From positions 1-47,854 of the forward strand of contig JAVBIX010000071.1 in assembly GCA_030756895.1 (NCBI GenBank): a stretch of 47,854 nucleotides of DNA, in the 5' to 3' direction. Shown here in pieces: positions 29,111-41,004 of this stretch. Both the position numbers and the translations under genes were made by a program. The notes below the pieces were generated by a model, which was not told where the DNA came from, searched no databases, and saw only the letters and a list, made by a program, of their open reading frames with translations. Within the stretch, counting starts at the first letter, position 1. Every line of letters starts with the position of its first letter. Source of the stretch: Synechococcus sp. SP2 MAG. GTDB taxonomy: Bacteria; Cyanobacteriota; Cyanobacteriia; PCC-6307; Cyanobiaceae.

Positions 29111-29845
29111 TCACTCCAGGCTGGAGCTGACAGCAAGCTCAAAGGGGACGGCACGATTGGGAAGTCTCAACAGTTCAGCGCTCATCGAAGCGATGTCTTC
29201 GGGCTGAGTCATCGCTTCAGCGTCCATCGATTGCGTTGGCCAGCGGTCGCTCGGACCGCTGCGCACAGCAGCAGCCATATCCGTATTAACCCAACCAGGA
29301 CAAATCGCCGTCACCCGAATTCCGGCAGCCCAACCCTCGTTACGCATGGTTTGGCACAGACCAAGCAGGGCAAATTTGCTAGCGCTGTAGGCGGCCAGGC
29401 GACCTTTGCTGCGCTTCCCGCTCATCGAAACCAAAACCTGAATGCGACCTTCTCCGTGGGATGCCAACTGCGGCCAAGCGGCACGCGTCAGCCACCACGG
29501 TCCCATCAGGTTCACATTGATGGTGTGAGCGATTTCTTGTTCTTCACTGGGATCAAACAGGAGCGGCACGCGGCTGAAGATCCCAGCGCTATGGATCACG
29601 CTGTCGAAGCCGCCGAAATGATTATTGGTGGCCTCAACCCAAGCCTGGGCTGCCGCAGGCTCCTCCGCCGCATAGGGATACAGCAAAACCCGTTCGCTCC
29701 CAGCCAGGTCGGGATCCAGGGGCGTTTGCTTCAACGCTGCAAGATCGCGCAGCCCAAGGCTGAGGCGATGGCCATCGGCAAGAGCTCGTTCCGCGACCGC
29801 ACGACCAATCCCACGGCTTGCACCACTAATCAGGAGAGTGCGCAC
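29111..29845 (-). CDS. Short-chain dehydrogenase/reductase (second)
   Basis: A 244-aa SDR starting at GTG 29845. The cofactor motif is SGASRGIGRA near the N-terminus. A HSAG segment stands in place of the usual NNAG. The catalytic residues are Ser in VSMSGKRSKG and Tyr/Lys in YSASK, followed by CPGWVNTDMA. The overall pattern resembles FabG-like oxidoreductases, but a fatty-acid role is not implied. It is divergent from pyrG (53 bp gap) and ends 3 bp from the dps remnant. Substrate unknown. Confidence 0.88.
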   Translation of the reverse strand: MRTLLISGASRGIGRAVAERALADGHRLSLGLRDLAALKQTPLDPDLAGSERVLLYPYAAEEPAAAQAWVEATNNHFGGFDSVIHSAGIFSRVPLLFDPSEEQEIAHTINVNLMGPWWLTRAAWPQLASHGEGRIQVLVSMSGKRSKGRLAAYSASKFALLGLCQTMRNEGWAAGIRVTAICPGWVNTDMAAAVRSGPSDRWPTQSMDAEAMTQPEDIASMSAELLRLPNRAVPFELAVSSSLE

Positions 29846-29880
29846 GGCTACCAGGGTGAGGGTCTACAGCGGTAAATTGA

Positions 29881-32177
<2,297 letters not shown>

Positions 32178-32193
32178 TTGTGCCACATCCAAT

Positions 32194-32715
32194 TCAAAGC
32201 TTCACCGCTTCCTGCTGACGGGTCTCCGCTTTCCAAACTCGCCAGCGCAACTCCACCCCGTCTGGCAGATCCACCACCACCGGCCAAGACGCGTTGTAGG
32301 GAATCAAATAGGGCTGCTTACCAAGTGAAAGGAAAGATTTGCCTTTGGCTTGTTCCGGCCTGCAAGCCATGCGTGTACTCAGCACAAGCACTGGCCCACT
32401 CACTTCAAACAGGGCTTTCCCAGAGGCTTTAGGGAGTCGTTGCATCGACAAAGACGGACCCGATAAGCGTTTGACATTGCAATCAACGTCTACCTCCTTC
32501 CCCACGATCAACTGGACACGCCAATCGAGTGGATGGGCCGAAATCATCGCGTCTTCACTCTTTGGCAGCAAGCCCGAAGGCTGTATCACCCAACGCTTCA
32601 GACCTTGCTTGGCTGCTGGGTAACCACTTAAGTCAAGACGGGGAATTGCAACAGCAGGAGCTGAGGCCGCAACCATCAGCAGGGGCAGTGCCAGCCTCAA
32701 GAATCCCAGGCCCAT
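32194..32715 (-). CDS. eco: Ecotin-family serine protease inhibitor (secreted)
   Basis: A 173-aa protein from ATG 32715 with a signal peptide ([20 protein letters not shown]). The mature part matches ecotin: [15 protein letters not shown] at the N-terminus, VDCNVKRL with Cys79, the inhibitory loop LSTRMAC with Cys118 (the Cys pair that makes the family disulphide), and the ending LRWRVWKAE. By memory alignment to E. coli ecotin (loop STMMAC, P1 Met84) the P1 residue here is Arg115, suggesting trypsin-like targets. The frame is open upstream into queC. It is divergent from queC with only 31 bp between starts, and convergent with queE. Confidence 0.88.
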   Translation of the reverse strand: MGLGFLRLALPLLMVAASAPAVAIPRLDLSGYPAAKQGLKRWVIQPSGLLPKSEDAMISAHPLDWRVQLIVGKEVDVDCNVKRLSGPSLSMQRLPKASGKALFEVSGPVLVLSTRMACRPEQAKGKSFLSLGKQPYLIPYNASWPVVVDLPDGVELRWRVWKAETRQQEAVKL

Positions 32716-32746
32716 GGTCGTACCCCTACAGCAACAGAATGCAAGC

Positions 32747-33427
32747 ATGACCGATTCCACCGCGATTGCCCTGCTCTCAGGCGGGCTTGATTCCGCAACG
32801 GCAGCTGCTTTGGCCATCAAGTCAGGCTTCCGCGTGATTGGCCTCTCCTTTGATTACGGACAGCGCCATCGACGGGAGCTTGATGCCGCCGTGGACATCG
32901 CCAAAGCTCTGAACCTGGCTGAACATCACACCATCCATGTGGATTTAGCGATGTGGGGAGGCTCCTCACTCACCGATCACGCCCAAACTCTTCCCACGAG
33001 CGGCGTGGAGGAGGGCATCATCCCGAATACGTATGTCCCAGGGCGAAACACCGTGTTCATTGCGATCGGACTCAGCCTCGCCGAAGCGCGAGGTGCGGAT
33101 CGACTCGTGCTGGGGGTGAATGCCGTGGACTACTCGGGCTATCCCGACTGCCGGCCCGATTATCTGGAGGCGTTTCAGGATCTCGCAGACCTCAGCAGCC
33201 GCGTTGGACGAGAAGGCCATGGTCCAACGCTATGGGCACCACTAGTGGAGTGGAGTAAACAGCAAATTGCAGAGGAAGCACTACATCTAGGGGTTCCCAT
33301 CGAACGCACCTGGAGTTGCTACAGCGGAGGCGACGTGCCCTGTGGTCTCTGCGATAGCTGCCGAATCCGTGATGAGGCGCTGCTCGCCGCCGGACGGCCG
33401 GACCTATGCAGCCCAGGCAATCGATGA
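32747..33427 (+). CDS. queC: 7-cyano-7-deazaguanine synthase
   Basis: ATP-dependent enzyme turning 7-carboxy-7-deazaguanine into preQ0. From ATG 32747 it has 226 aa. The PP-loop motif [11 protein letters not shown], the [11 protein letters not shown] segment, [11 protein letters not shown] and the C-terminal zinc site ([15 protein letters not shown]) are complete. Its stop overlaps the start of the pabB gene (ATGA), and pabC follows with another ATGA, so queuosine and folate branch genes, both GTP- or pterin-linked pathways, form a coupled operon. Confidence 0.95.
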   Translation: MTDSTAIALLSGGLDSATAAALAIKSGFRVIGLSFDYGQRHRRELDAAVDIAKALNLAEHHTIHVDLAMWGGSSLTDHAQTLPTSGVEEGIIPNTYVPGRNTVFIAIGLSLAEARGADRLVLGVNAVDYSGYPDCRPDYLEAFQDLADLSSRVGREGHGPTLWAPLVEWSKQQIAEEALHLGVPIERTWSCYSGGDVPCGLCDSCRIRDEALLAAGRPDLCSPGNR

Positions 33428-34767
33428 ACTCCAATCAAGCCGGTCTCCGAACACTGATTCGTAGCAAGCATCCCTGGATCGAACCTGATGTAGTCGCCCA
33501 AGGGCTCGCTCAAGAGCATGGAGAAGCGGGCTTGATCTGGCTGGACGGGGATGGCAGCGACCTGGGCCGTTGGCTCACCCTGGCAGCTGACCCTCTCGAG
33601 CAACGTTGTTGCCGGGGATTACCGGGAGAAGTTGGTTCCAGCAATCCGTTTGAAACGCTGCGCTCCCTTGATCCGGGGCATTGGACGGGCTGGCTGAGTT
33701 ACGACGCCGCCGCCTGGCTCGAACCCACAAACACCTGGCGAAGCGATGCCATGGCGAGCCTTTGGATCGGACGCCACGACCCCGTTCTGCGCTTTGACCT
33801 TCAACAAAGGGAGATTTGGATTGAGGGGCTTGATGCCAAGCGCCATGCCGCAATGGAGCGCTGGATTCTGGGACTGAGTGAACGGTTCAATCAAGACCCT
33901 CCTGCGCGACCCAACCCCAAACCCCTGCATACAGGCTGGGTCCGCCACAGCGACAGGACGGCCTATGCCAGGGGCGTTGAGCACATCCGTGAGTTGATCG
34001 CGATGGGTGATCTCTTTCAAGCCAATCTCACCAGCTGCACCAGCACAACATTGCAGGAATCGATCAACAATCTGGAGCTGTTTCGGCGCCTGCGTCGAGC
34101 TTGCCCGGCACCCTTTGCCGGTTTGGTCATTGCCAGCGGTGATGCCAAGGGCGAAGCACTCCTGTCCACATCACCCGAGCGCTTCATGGAAGTGCTGCCC
34201 AATGGAGCTATTCAAACAAGACCGATCAAGGGAACACGCCCTCGAGATTCCGATCCACAACGGGATGCCGATCAAGCCGCTGCATTGGTGTGCAGTGAAA
34301 AAGACCGTGCTGAAAACGTGATGATCGTCGACTTGCTGCGCAATGACCTTGGCAGGGTTTGCGTGCCTGGCAGCGTCGATGTTCCACAGTTGGTTCATCT
34401 CGAAAGCTACGCCCGGGTCCACCACCTCACCTCAGTGGTGAACGGCCAGCTCAGGGACGGACTGAACTGGGTGGATCTGCTGGAAGCGAGCTGGCCTGGT
34501 GGGTCGATTAGTGGTGCACCAAAACTGAGAGCATGCCAAAGGCTTCAGGAATTAGAGCCCAAAGGTCGCGGTCCCTACTGCGGCTCCTTGCTAACGCTGA
34601 ACTGGGATGGGCGATTCGACAGCAACATTTTGATTCGCACCGTTTTACGCAAAAACAATCAGCTTCGGGTGCATGCAGGCTGCGGAATCGTTGCCGACTC
34701 GGATCCTCAAGCAGAAGCCGACGAACTGGACTGGAAATTGCTGCCACTTTTAGAGGCACTGGAATGA
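33424..34767 (+). CDS. pabB: Aminodeoxychorismate synthase component I
   Basis: Converts chorismate plus ammonia to 4-amino-4-deoxychorismate for folate synthesis. The 447-aa chorismate-binding protein has [41 protein letters not shown] and [10 protein letters not shown]. The motif [10 protein letters not shown] contains the Lys (about residue 269) that in PabB acts as nucleophile; anthranilate synthase TrpE has Ala there (PIAGT). So PabB is preferred over TrpE, and the following pabC supports it. It overlaps queC and pabC by 4 bp each. Confidence 0.91.
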   Translation: MNSNQAGLRTLIRSKHPWIEPDVVAQGLAQEHGEAGLIWLDGDGSDLGRWLTLAADPLEQRCCRGLPGEVGSSNPFETLRSLDPGHWTGWLSYDAAAWLEPTNTWRSDAMASLWIGRHDPVLRFDLQQREIWIEGLDAKRHAAMERWILGLSERFNQDPPARPNPKPLHTGWVRHSDRTAYARGVEHIRELIAMGDLFQANLTSCTSTTLQESINNLELFRRLRRACPAPFAGLVIASGDAKGEALLSTSPERFMEVLPNGAIQTRPIKGTRPRDSDPQRDADQAAALVCSEKDRAENVMIVDLLRNDLGRVCVPGSVDVPQLVHLESYARVHHLTSVVNGQLRDGLNWVDLLEASWPGGSISGAPKLRACQRLQELEPKGRGPYCGSLLTLNWDGRFDSNILIRTVLRKNNQLRVHAGCGIVADSDPQAEADELDWKLLPLLEALE

Positions 34768-35630
34768 CAGCATCTCAGCCACAACCCTCCATCGCCTGGA
34801 TCAACGGAACCTGGGGGCGGCCCGCAGAGCTGGCACTGCCACTGAGCGACCGGGGGCTGCAGCTCGCCGATGGACTGTTTGAAACGGTCCTCATTGATCA
34901 CAATCGCCCCTGCCTACTAGACGCACACCTCCGCCGATGGGAAGAAAGTTCTGAACTTTTGGGAATGGCACCACCCCCAAAAAGGTCCTGGTTGGATCCA
35001 TTGATTCAAGAAGCGATCGCACGCCTTGGACTCGAGCAGATGTGTGGGGCCTTGCGCCTGAACTGGAGTCGAGGCGATGGAAACAAGCGAGGAATTGGGC
35101 TCGATCACCACTCTGCCGACCCCTCCAGGCATCGCTTTTGGCTGACGTTGCAAACCCATACGCCAACCTTTGAGTCGGTACGTACATGGATCAGTTGTCA
35201 TGAATATCGGCATGCCTCCAGCCTGATGAGCCGATGCAAAACCTTTTCCTATGGACAAGCGATTCAAGTGCGCCGGGAAGCTCAACAGAGGGGAGCTGAG
35301 GATGGATTGATGCTCAGCACCAATGGCACTCTGTGCTGCGGGAGCAGCGCCAATCTTGTTGTGCAACGCCATGGCCAATGGCTCACACCCCCCTTAAGTG
35401 ATGGCTGCCTGCCAGGAGTGATGCGGGGCCAAGCCCTCAATCAAGGACTAATGCAAGAGCAGTCGCTTTCAGTAGAACCGCAACCTGGTGATCAATGGTT
35501 ATTAATCAACAGCCTTGGCTGCCGGACAATCAGCCAAGTGAATGGAGAATCACTCAGGAACAGTGGAAATGGAGAAGCTTTTTGGAAATCCTTATTGCCC
35601 TCTCATTCTGAGAATTCATTGCCATCCTGA
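34764..35630 (+). CDS. pabC: Aminodeoxychorismate lyase (class IV PLP enzyme)
   Basis: Cleaves aminodeoxychorismate to p-aminobenzoate and pyruvate. The 288-aa fold-type IV PLP protein starts at ATG 34764, overlapping the pabB stop. It has the family start INGTW...LPLSDRGLQLADGLFET, the PLP lysine Lys159 in SRCKTFSYGQ, and cofactor-loop sequences (AEDGLMLSTNGTLCCGSSANL). A branched-chain or D-amino-acid transaminase would look similar; the operon position after pabB decides the call. Confidence 0.86.
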   Translation: MTASQPQPSIAWINGTWGRPAELALPLSDRGLQLADGLFETVLIDHNRPCLLDAHLRRWEESSELLGMAPPPKRSWLDPLIQEAIARLGLEQMCGALRLNWSRGDGNKRGIGLDHHSADPSRHRFWLTLQTHTPTFESVRTWISCHEYRHASSLMSRCKTFSYGQAIQVRREAQQRGAEDGLMLSTNGTLCCGSSANLVVQRHGQWLTPPLSDGCLPGVMRGQALNQGLMQEQSLSVEPQPGDQWLLINSLGCRTISQVNGESLRNSGNGEAFWKSLLPSHSENSLPS

Positions 35631-35654
35631 GCGCCATAGAACGCGATCGGATGT

Positions 35655-37250
35655 ATGGAATTACGGCGTGACTTAAGCCTCACAAGCCTCACCCTGACCG
35701 TTGTCACCGGAACCATTGGCTCGGGATGGTTGTTTGCCTCCTATTACGCCGCTCGCATAGCTGGACCCGCAAGCCTGCCCGCCTGGCTGCTCGGGGGATT
35801 GGTTTCCTTCCTGCTCGCTCTGGTGTTTGCGGAGTTGGGCTCACTCATCAACAGTTCCGGCGCACTGGCCCAGATTCCACTTCTCAGTCATGGGCGCTTG
35901 TCTGGCTTCATCGGTGGTTGGAGCATCTGGATCAGCTACTTGTGCGTCCCAACGATCGAGCTGATAGCCATGCTCGATTATCTGGATAGCAGCCTGCCCT
36001 GGCTCACGCAGGATCAGAACGGCACGCAAGTCCTCAGCGGAGGCGGTCTGGCTATCGCCATCGTGTTGATGGTGTTCTTCACCTGGATCAACCTCAACGG
36101 CGTGAAGGGCCTGGCCCGCTGGATCGACAACCTCACCATCTGGAAGTTGATCGTGCCGCTTCTGGTGGCGAGTGTGTTGATGCTGCTCAGTCAGCACTGG
36201 GGGAATCTGAGCATCCCGGTCACGATTGGCAGCGACCCATCTGCCATCAAAGCTGGCAGCGGTACGGAACTTGTGAATGCCGTAGGAAGCGGCGGCATCC
36301 TGTTCTGCCTCCTTGGCTTTCGCACAGCCGTTGACCTCGCTGGAGAAGCGCGCAACCCCCAACGCAATGTGCCGTTAGCCATGGGTCTAGGGCTAGGCAT
36401 CAGCTTGCTGATTTACCTCGTGCTGCAGTGGTCTTTCCTGGTGAGCGTGCCACCGGAAGCCCTCCAACAGGGGTGGGGCCAACTCAGCCTCAGCCAACAT
36501 GGCGGTCCGCTTGCAGCCATCGCCCTTGGTCTTGGGCTCAGCTGGATGGTGGTGCTCTTACTCATCGACGCAGCACTTTCCCCAAGCACAACAGCAATGG
36601 CTTATCTAGGGGTATCGGCTCGAGTGAGCTGGATGATGGGTCGCTGCAAACTGCTCCCTGAGTCCCTGAATCGGGTTAACAGAAATGGAGTGCCGGATGT
36701 TGCCGTCGTCAGCAGCTTGGTGGTCGGCTGCACCCTGTTCTTGATCGGTCCAGGCTGGCAACAAGTTGTGGCCTTCCTCACTGCAGCCCAAATGATCGCC
36801 CTAGCCATGGGACCAGCAAGCTTGTTAGCCCTGCGCCAACAACTCCCGAAAGAGAGAGGCCATTTTCAGATTCCCTATCCCACGGCCTTGAGTGCCTTGG
36901 CCTTCGTGATGGCGACATGGGCGACGAACTGGTGTGGGCGCACAGCATTAGAGGGAGCGGTGCTCGCCATCGGAATCCCAAGCCTGCTCTTTGCGCTTCA
37001 CAACTGGAGGAAACAACAGCCGATAGAAACCAAAGAGGGGCTTTGGTGGGGGCTGTATCTCGGACTTCTCGTTTTAGATATGGAGCTCTTTAGCAAGGGC
37101 CAACCCCTAGAGCTTTCGAACCTGGCCCATCTCGCTGTGCTGGCAGGGATGGCCCTTCTGGTGCTACCGATCGCGGTCAACAGCGCTCTGCCTGAGGTTT
37201 CACCCCACGCGCTCACACACTTAGGAAACGATCCACAACATCTTGACTGA
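35655..37250 (+). CDS. APC-superfamily amino acid permease
   Basis: A 531-aa polytopic membrane protein with about twelve to fourteen hydrophobic segments. The first helix has the unwound Gly-rich substrate/cation motif VVTGTIGSGWLFASYYAA of the APC fold, and the region after helix 5 reads GFRTAVDLAGEARNPQRNVP, the APC consensus. The last two helices are probably extra. Substrate not predictable by eye. It begins 24 bp after pabC and may be on the same transcript. Its last 38 bp overlap the 3' end of convergent urtE. Confidence 0.87.
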   Translation: MELRRDLSLTSLTLTVVTGTIGSGWLFASYYAARIAGPASLPAWLLGGLVSFLLALVFAELGSLINSSGALAQIPLLSHGRLSGFIGGWSIWISYLCVPTIELIAMLDYLDSSLPWLTQDQNGTQVLSGGGLAIAIVLMVFFTWINLNGVKGLARWIDNLTIWKLIVPLLVASVLMLLSQHWGNLSIPVTIGSDPSAIKAGSGTELVNAVGSGGILFCLLGFRTAVDLAGEARNPQRNVPLAMGLGLGISLLIYLVLQWSFLVSVPPEALQQGWGQLSLSQHGGPLAAIALGLGLSWMVVLLLIDAALSPSTTAMAYLGVSARVSWMMGRCKLLPESLNRVNRNGVPDVAVVSSLVVGCTLFLIGPGWQQVVAFLTAAQMIALAMGPASLLALRQQLPKERGHFQIPYPTALSALAFVMATWATNWCGRTALEGAVLAIGIPSLLFALHNWRKQQPIETKEGLWWGLYLGLLVLDMELFSKGQPLELSNLAHLAVLAGMALLVLPIAVNSALPEVSPHALTHLGNDPQHLD

Positions 37251-37920
37251 GCTCAGACGTGGAGCCACTTGCGACAATTCCCCCGCGCTGCATGGCGTAA
37301 TAGCGATCCGCCTGTCGAACGAAATGCAAATGCTGCTCAACAAGCAAAACACCAATCCCTTTCTCCGCAATAATTCGCTGAACAGCAGCTTCAATATCCT
37401 GGACAATATTGGGTTGAATACCCTCAGTAGGCTCATCAAGAAGCAATAATTTAGGCTGACCTAAAAGAGCACGAGCAATGGAAAGTTGCTGCTGCTGACC
37501 ACCAGATAGATCCCCACCCTTACGTGAAAGAAACTCCTGGAGAATTGGGAAAAGCTCATAAACAAAAGGATCGATACGATGATTTCGAGCAAGACCTCCT
37601 GGAAGGGCCTCCATCCCCAGCATCAAATTCTCTTCAACAGTGAGTTGAGGAATAATTTCTCTCCCTTGAGGCACATAACCGATTCCTGACCTTGCTCGCC
37701 GATGAGGAGGTTGACGCTCCATTCCATTGCCTTCAAAGACAATCTCACCAGACCGTGGTTTAAGCAAACCGATCAGAGACTTCAGAAGAGTGGTCTTACC
37801 CACGCCATTGCGACCAATGAGGCAGACCATTTCCCCTGCAAGGACCCTCAAATCAACATCTCGAAGGATGTGACTCTCGCCGTAATAGGTATTAAGGCCC
37901 CGAATCTCCAGCATTGTCAT
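37213..37920 (-). CDS. urtE: Urea ABC transporter ATPase UrtE
   Basis: One of two ATPases of the high-affinity urea importer. The 235-aa LivF-like protein has Walker A GRNGVGKT (36-43), signature LSGGQQQQLS, Walker B LLLLDEPTEGIQPN and the switch His in LVEQHLHF. The TEGIQPNIVQDIE motif is characteristic of UrtE as against generic LivF. Its start overlaps the urtD stop by 4 bp (ATGA). It is the last gene of the urt operon, and its end overlaps the convergent permease gene. Confidence 0.93.
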   Translation of the reverse strand: MTMLEIRGLNTYYGESHILRDVDLRVLAGEMVCLIGRNGVGKTTLLKSLIGLLKPRSGEIVFEGNGMERQPPHRRARSGIGYVPQGREIIPQLTVEENLMLGMEALPGGLARNHRIDPFVYELFPILQEFLSRKGGDLSGGQQQQLSIARALLGQPKLLLLDEPTEGIQPNIVQDIEAAVQRIIAEKGIGVLLVEQHLHFVRQADRYYAMQRGGIVASGSTSELSQDVVDRFLSV

Positions 37921-38690
37921 TGAGCGTCGTCCTCCTTGGTTCCTAAATAAACTTCAATCACGCGAGGATCCTGTTGCACCTGGTCCATCGATCCCTCACA
38001 AAGAACATGGCCCTGATGCAACACCGTCACAGGACTCTCAAGACGACGGATGAATTCCATATCGTGCTCAATCACTAAGACAGTGTGATCTCCAGCCAAA
38101 GACTTCAGCAAATCAGCCGTAAGGTCAGTTTCCTCATCAGTAAGACCTGCCACTGGTTCATCCACCAGCAAGAGGTCTGGATCCTGACCAACCAACATCG
38201 CAATTTCCAACCACTGTTTCTGTCCATGAGACAGAGCTCCTGCCCTCCAGTCGGCACGAGGCTGAAGATTAACGATGTTCATGAGATGGTGAACTTGGTC
38301 GCGCTGTTCGGCACTAATTCGACCAAAAAGCAAGGTCCAAGGCTGCTTAGACCGACTAACAGCCAATGCCAAGTTGTTTTGGACCGTTAAATCTTCAAAC
38401 ACGCGAGGGCTTTGGAATTTGCGTCCGATTCCAAGTCGAGCAATGCGGTGTTCTGGAATTCCAACCAGAGAGCGACCTTTGAAGAGCACGCCTCCTGAGC
38501 TAGGCGCAACCTTTCCAGTGATGACATCTAGAAACGTGGTCTTCCCAGCTCCATTGGGACCAATCACCGCCCGCAATTCCCCAGGCCGCAAGCTGAGATT
38601 AAGGTCCCGAAGGGCAAGAAAACCATCAAAACTAACTGTGATGTCCGTGAGCTCCAGCAGCGGCCTGGAGCCAGAAACGATTCTGCTCAT
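37917..38690 (-). CDS. urtD: Urea ABC transporter ATPase UrtD
   Basis: Second ATPase of the urea importer, LivG-like, 257 aa. Walker A is GPNGAGKT (44-51), the signature is LSHGQKQWLEI, and Walker B LLLVDEPVAGLTDEE. The VAGLTDEET and GRKFQSPRVFEDLTV segments fit UrtD. Both ends overlap neighbours by 4 bp (ATGA with urtC and with urtE), so the three genes are translationally linked. Confidence 0.93.
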   Translation of the reverse strand: MSRIVSGSRPLLELTDITVSFDGFLALRDLNLSLRPGELRAVIGPNGAGKTTFLDVITGKVAPSSGGVLFKGRSLVGIPEHRIARLGIGRKFQSPRVFEDLTVQNNLALAVSRSKQPWTLLFGRISAEQRDQVHHLMNIVNLQPRADWRAGALSHGQKQWLEIAMLVGQDPDLLLVDEPVAGLTDEETDLTADLLKSLAGDHTVLVIEHDMEFIRRLESPVTVLHQGHVLCEGSMDQVQQDPRVIEVYLGTKEDDAQ

Positions 38691-39814
38691 GGCTGCACCT
38701 CATCATTACCATCAACTTCAAGTTGCGGATACGTACCGATAGGCCGAGAAAAGCCCAGACGAGACATCAGATTCCTGGGACCTTCTCCACGGAACCAACC
38801 AATCACACCCTCAGGTAATGCTGTCACCACAAGAATGAACAACCCGCCTTGGATAAACAGCCAACTCTGAGGCAAAGCTTCGCTCACCAGGCTCTTGGCG
38901 TAGTTGATCGCAACTGCTCCAAGGATCGCGCCAACAAGGGTGCCGCGACCACCAACAGCAACCCAAATCACCATCTCGATTGAGAACGGCACCGTCATGA
39001 ATTGGGGGGACACAATTCCAGACTGAACGGTGTAAAGAGCCCCACCAATGCCAGCCAAACTGCCAGCAATGGCAAAAACTAACGTCTTAAACAACGTCGG
39101 GTTGTACCCCGCGAAACGCAGGCGCGGTTCATCATCTCGAATCGCAATCAGCACATCGCCAAAGCGACCACGCACCACCCAGCGCACAAGCAGCCACATC
39201 AGGATCACCATCACAGCAGTGACCCAAAAAAAGCCACGCTGCATCTCCGCCGACCCCACCATCTGTCCAAACAACTGAGTCACATCGGTCTTGAGGCCAT
39301 TGGTGCCATTAATCAATTTCTGCTGACCATTGAAGAAGTTAAAAAACACCAACAACGCCGCTTGGGTAAGGATTGAGAAATAAACACCCTTAACGCGATT
39401 TCGAAAAACCAGGTTGCCGAGCAGGCCAGCCAACAGCCCAGGGATCAGCCAAATCGCGACCAGGGTGAACCAGGGTGAATGGAACGGCTGCCAGAAAGCA
39501 GGCAAACGATCCACTCCATAGAGGGTGAAAAACTCAGGGATGCCATTGAGTAAATCTCCCGAACTATTTAGCTGCAAGTACATCGCAGCGGCATACCCAC
39601 CGAGTGCAAAGAAAATTCCTTGGCCAAGGCTGAGCAAGCCAGTGAAACCCCAAATTAAATCGATTCCTAAAGCAACAATGGCCAACGCAAGGAAGCGGCC
39701 CAAAAGATTGAGTCGAAACACGGGCAACACCGATGGTGCCGCCACGATTGCCGCAATGATCAACACCCAGAGAATCACCAGGGGCCATCGGCGTTGTTGA
39801 AAAGCATTCATCAT
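38687..39814 (-). CDS. urtC: Urea ABC transporter permease UrtC
   Basis: LivM-like inner-membrane permease subunit, 375 aa, with about ten hydrophobic segments. The family segment DLIWGFTGLLSLGQGIFFALGGYA and the coupling region RDDEPRLRFAGYNPTLFKT are present, then VWVAVGGRGTLVGAILGA. Its start is a pair of adjacent ATG codons, three bases after the urtB stop. It pairs with UrtB to form the urea channel. Confidence 0.94.
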   Translation of the reverse strand: MMNAFQQRRWPLVILWVLIIAAIVAAPSVLPVFRLNLLGRFLALAIVALGIDLIWGFTGLLSLGQGIFFALGGYAAAMYLQLNSSGDLLNGIPEFFTLYGVDRLPAFWQPFHSPWFTLVAIWLIPGLLAGLLGNLVFRNRVKGVYFSILTQAALLVFFNFFNGQQKLINGTNGLKTDVTQLFGQMVGSAEMQRGFFWVTAVMVILMWLLVRWVVRGRFGDVLIAIRDDEPRLRFAGYNPTLFKTLVFAIAGSLAGIGGALYTVQSGIVSPQFMTVPFSIEMVIWVAVGGRGTLVGAILGAVAINYAKSLVSEALPQSWLFIQGGLFILVVTALPEGVIGWFRGEGPRNLMSRLGFSRPIGTYPQLEVDGNDEVQP

Positions 39815-39817
39815 TTT

Positions 39818-40972
39818 TTAAGCCTCCACCATGCGTCCCTTCTGCGGGAAGAGGCCCGCTGGACGGAACTGCAAGAACACCACAATCAAGGCGAACACCA
39901 AGACCTGGGCCATGCTTGTTGTGGCAAAAAAGGTCACAGTTCCAGCCAAAGGCGACGGCATATCTGGCCAGATCGTGAGCAACCGTCCGGCTCCAATGAG
40001 ATCCGTTAGCAAGCCGATCGCAAATGACGCAAGAACGGTGCCGAGCAAATTGCCAACACCTCCGAGCACCACAACCATGAAACAGCCAACGATGTAAGAA
40101 CCACCAACATTGGGGCCGACAGAACCCAAAAGTGACACCGCGACACCCGCCACACCGGCCAGGCCAGAGCCAATGCCAAAGGTGAGCACATCAACGGTGT
40201 CGGTAGGAATCCCAAGGCAATCACTCATCGAACGGTTCTGAGTTACGGCGCGAATGCGCATCCCCCAGACGCTTCGATTAAGGAACCAGGTAACACCGAC
40301 CACCGCGACGATCGTCATCACAATGATCACCAAGCGTGGAACCGGGAACGTGATATCCATCCACTCGATGCCACCCCGCATCCACTTTGGTGCCGTGACG
40401 TCGACATTGCGGGATGTGGCCCGAGCAATACGACTGATCTGCGACGCCAAAACACCAGCAAGCAAGACCCCGCCAAGAGCAGACATCGCCCAGGTGATGG
40501 CGCGGTTGATGCGTGCCCGAGCTCCTTCAAAAAACCGATGAGGCAGCACCAATGGCAAACCAAATCCCAGCACCAAAGCCAGGATCAGACCAGCCGCATG
40601 CGCTAGAGGAACACTGCGAACAAACTGCTGCAAAATCAAACTCACACCCCAAGTCGCCAACAACGTCTCCAAAGGACTGCCGTAAAGACGTCGAATCACT
40701 GTGCGTTCAAGAAGGATCCCAACGACTCCACTGACAACGAATGCCAAAGGGATTGCCACCAATACATAGAGGCCATAAATAGATTGAAAAGCGGGAAGTT
40801 TGAAGACCATTTGCACCACGTAGGTGGTGTAAGCCCCAAGCATCATCAACTCACCATGGGCAAGATTGATCACACCCATCAAACCAAAAACAATGGCCAA
40901 TCCAAGAGCGGCCATCATCAGCACTGAGCCGATTGCGACACCATTGAAGAGGCTTTCTAGCAGCAGTTGCAC
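39818..40972 (-). CDS. urtB: Urea ABC transporter permease UrtB
   Basis: LivH-like permease subunit, 384 aa. The conserved start is SVLMMAALGLAIVFGLMGVINLAHGELMMLGAY, the coupling segment RAVTQNRSMSDCLGIPTDTVD, and the end GRLLTIWPDMPSPLAGTVTFFATTSMAQVLVFALIVVFLQFRPAGLF. A central insertion between the two halves (about residues 170-215, mostly polar) is usual in UrtB. It follows urtA after a 98-bp gap containing a hairpin terminator or attenuator, so its level is probably lower than that of UrtA. Confidence 0.94.
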   Translation of the reverse strand: MQLLLESLFNGVAIGSVLMMAALGLAIVFGLMGVINLAHGELMMLGAYTTYVVQMVFKLPAFQSIYGLYVLVAIPLAFVVSGVVGILLERTVIRRLYGSPLETLLATWGVSLILQQFVRSVPLAHAAGLILALVLGFGLPLVLPHRFFEGARARINRAITWAMSALGGVLLAGVLASQISRIARATSRNVDVTAPKWMRGGIEWMDITFPVPRLVIIVMTIVAVVGVTWFLNRSVWGMRIRAVTQNRSMSDCLGIPTDTVDVLTFGIGSGLAGVAGVAVSLLGSVGPNVGGSYIVGCFMVVVLGGVGNLLGTVLASFAIGLLTDLIGAGRLLTIWPDMPSPLAGTVTFFATTSMAQVLVFALIVVFLQFRPAGLFPQKGRMVEA

Positions 40973-41004
40973 GAGCTGAAATCAGGGATAAAAACAAAGC
41001 AAAA

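Noticed and set aside
39459-39480. Tandem CCAGGGTGAA repeat inside urtC
   Set aside because: A two-copy 10-bp repeat within a coding frame that is fully intact; likely chance.
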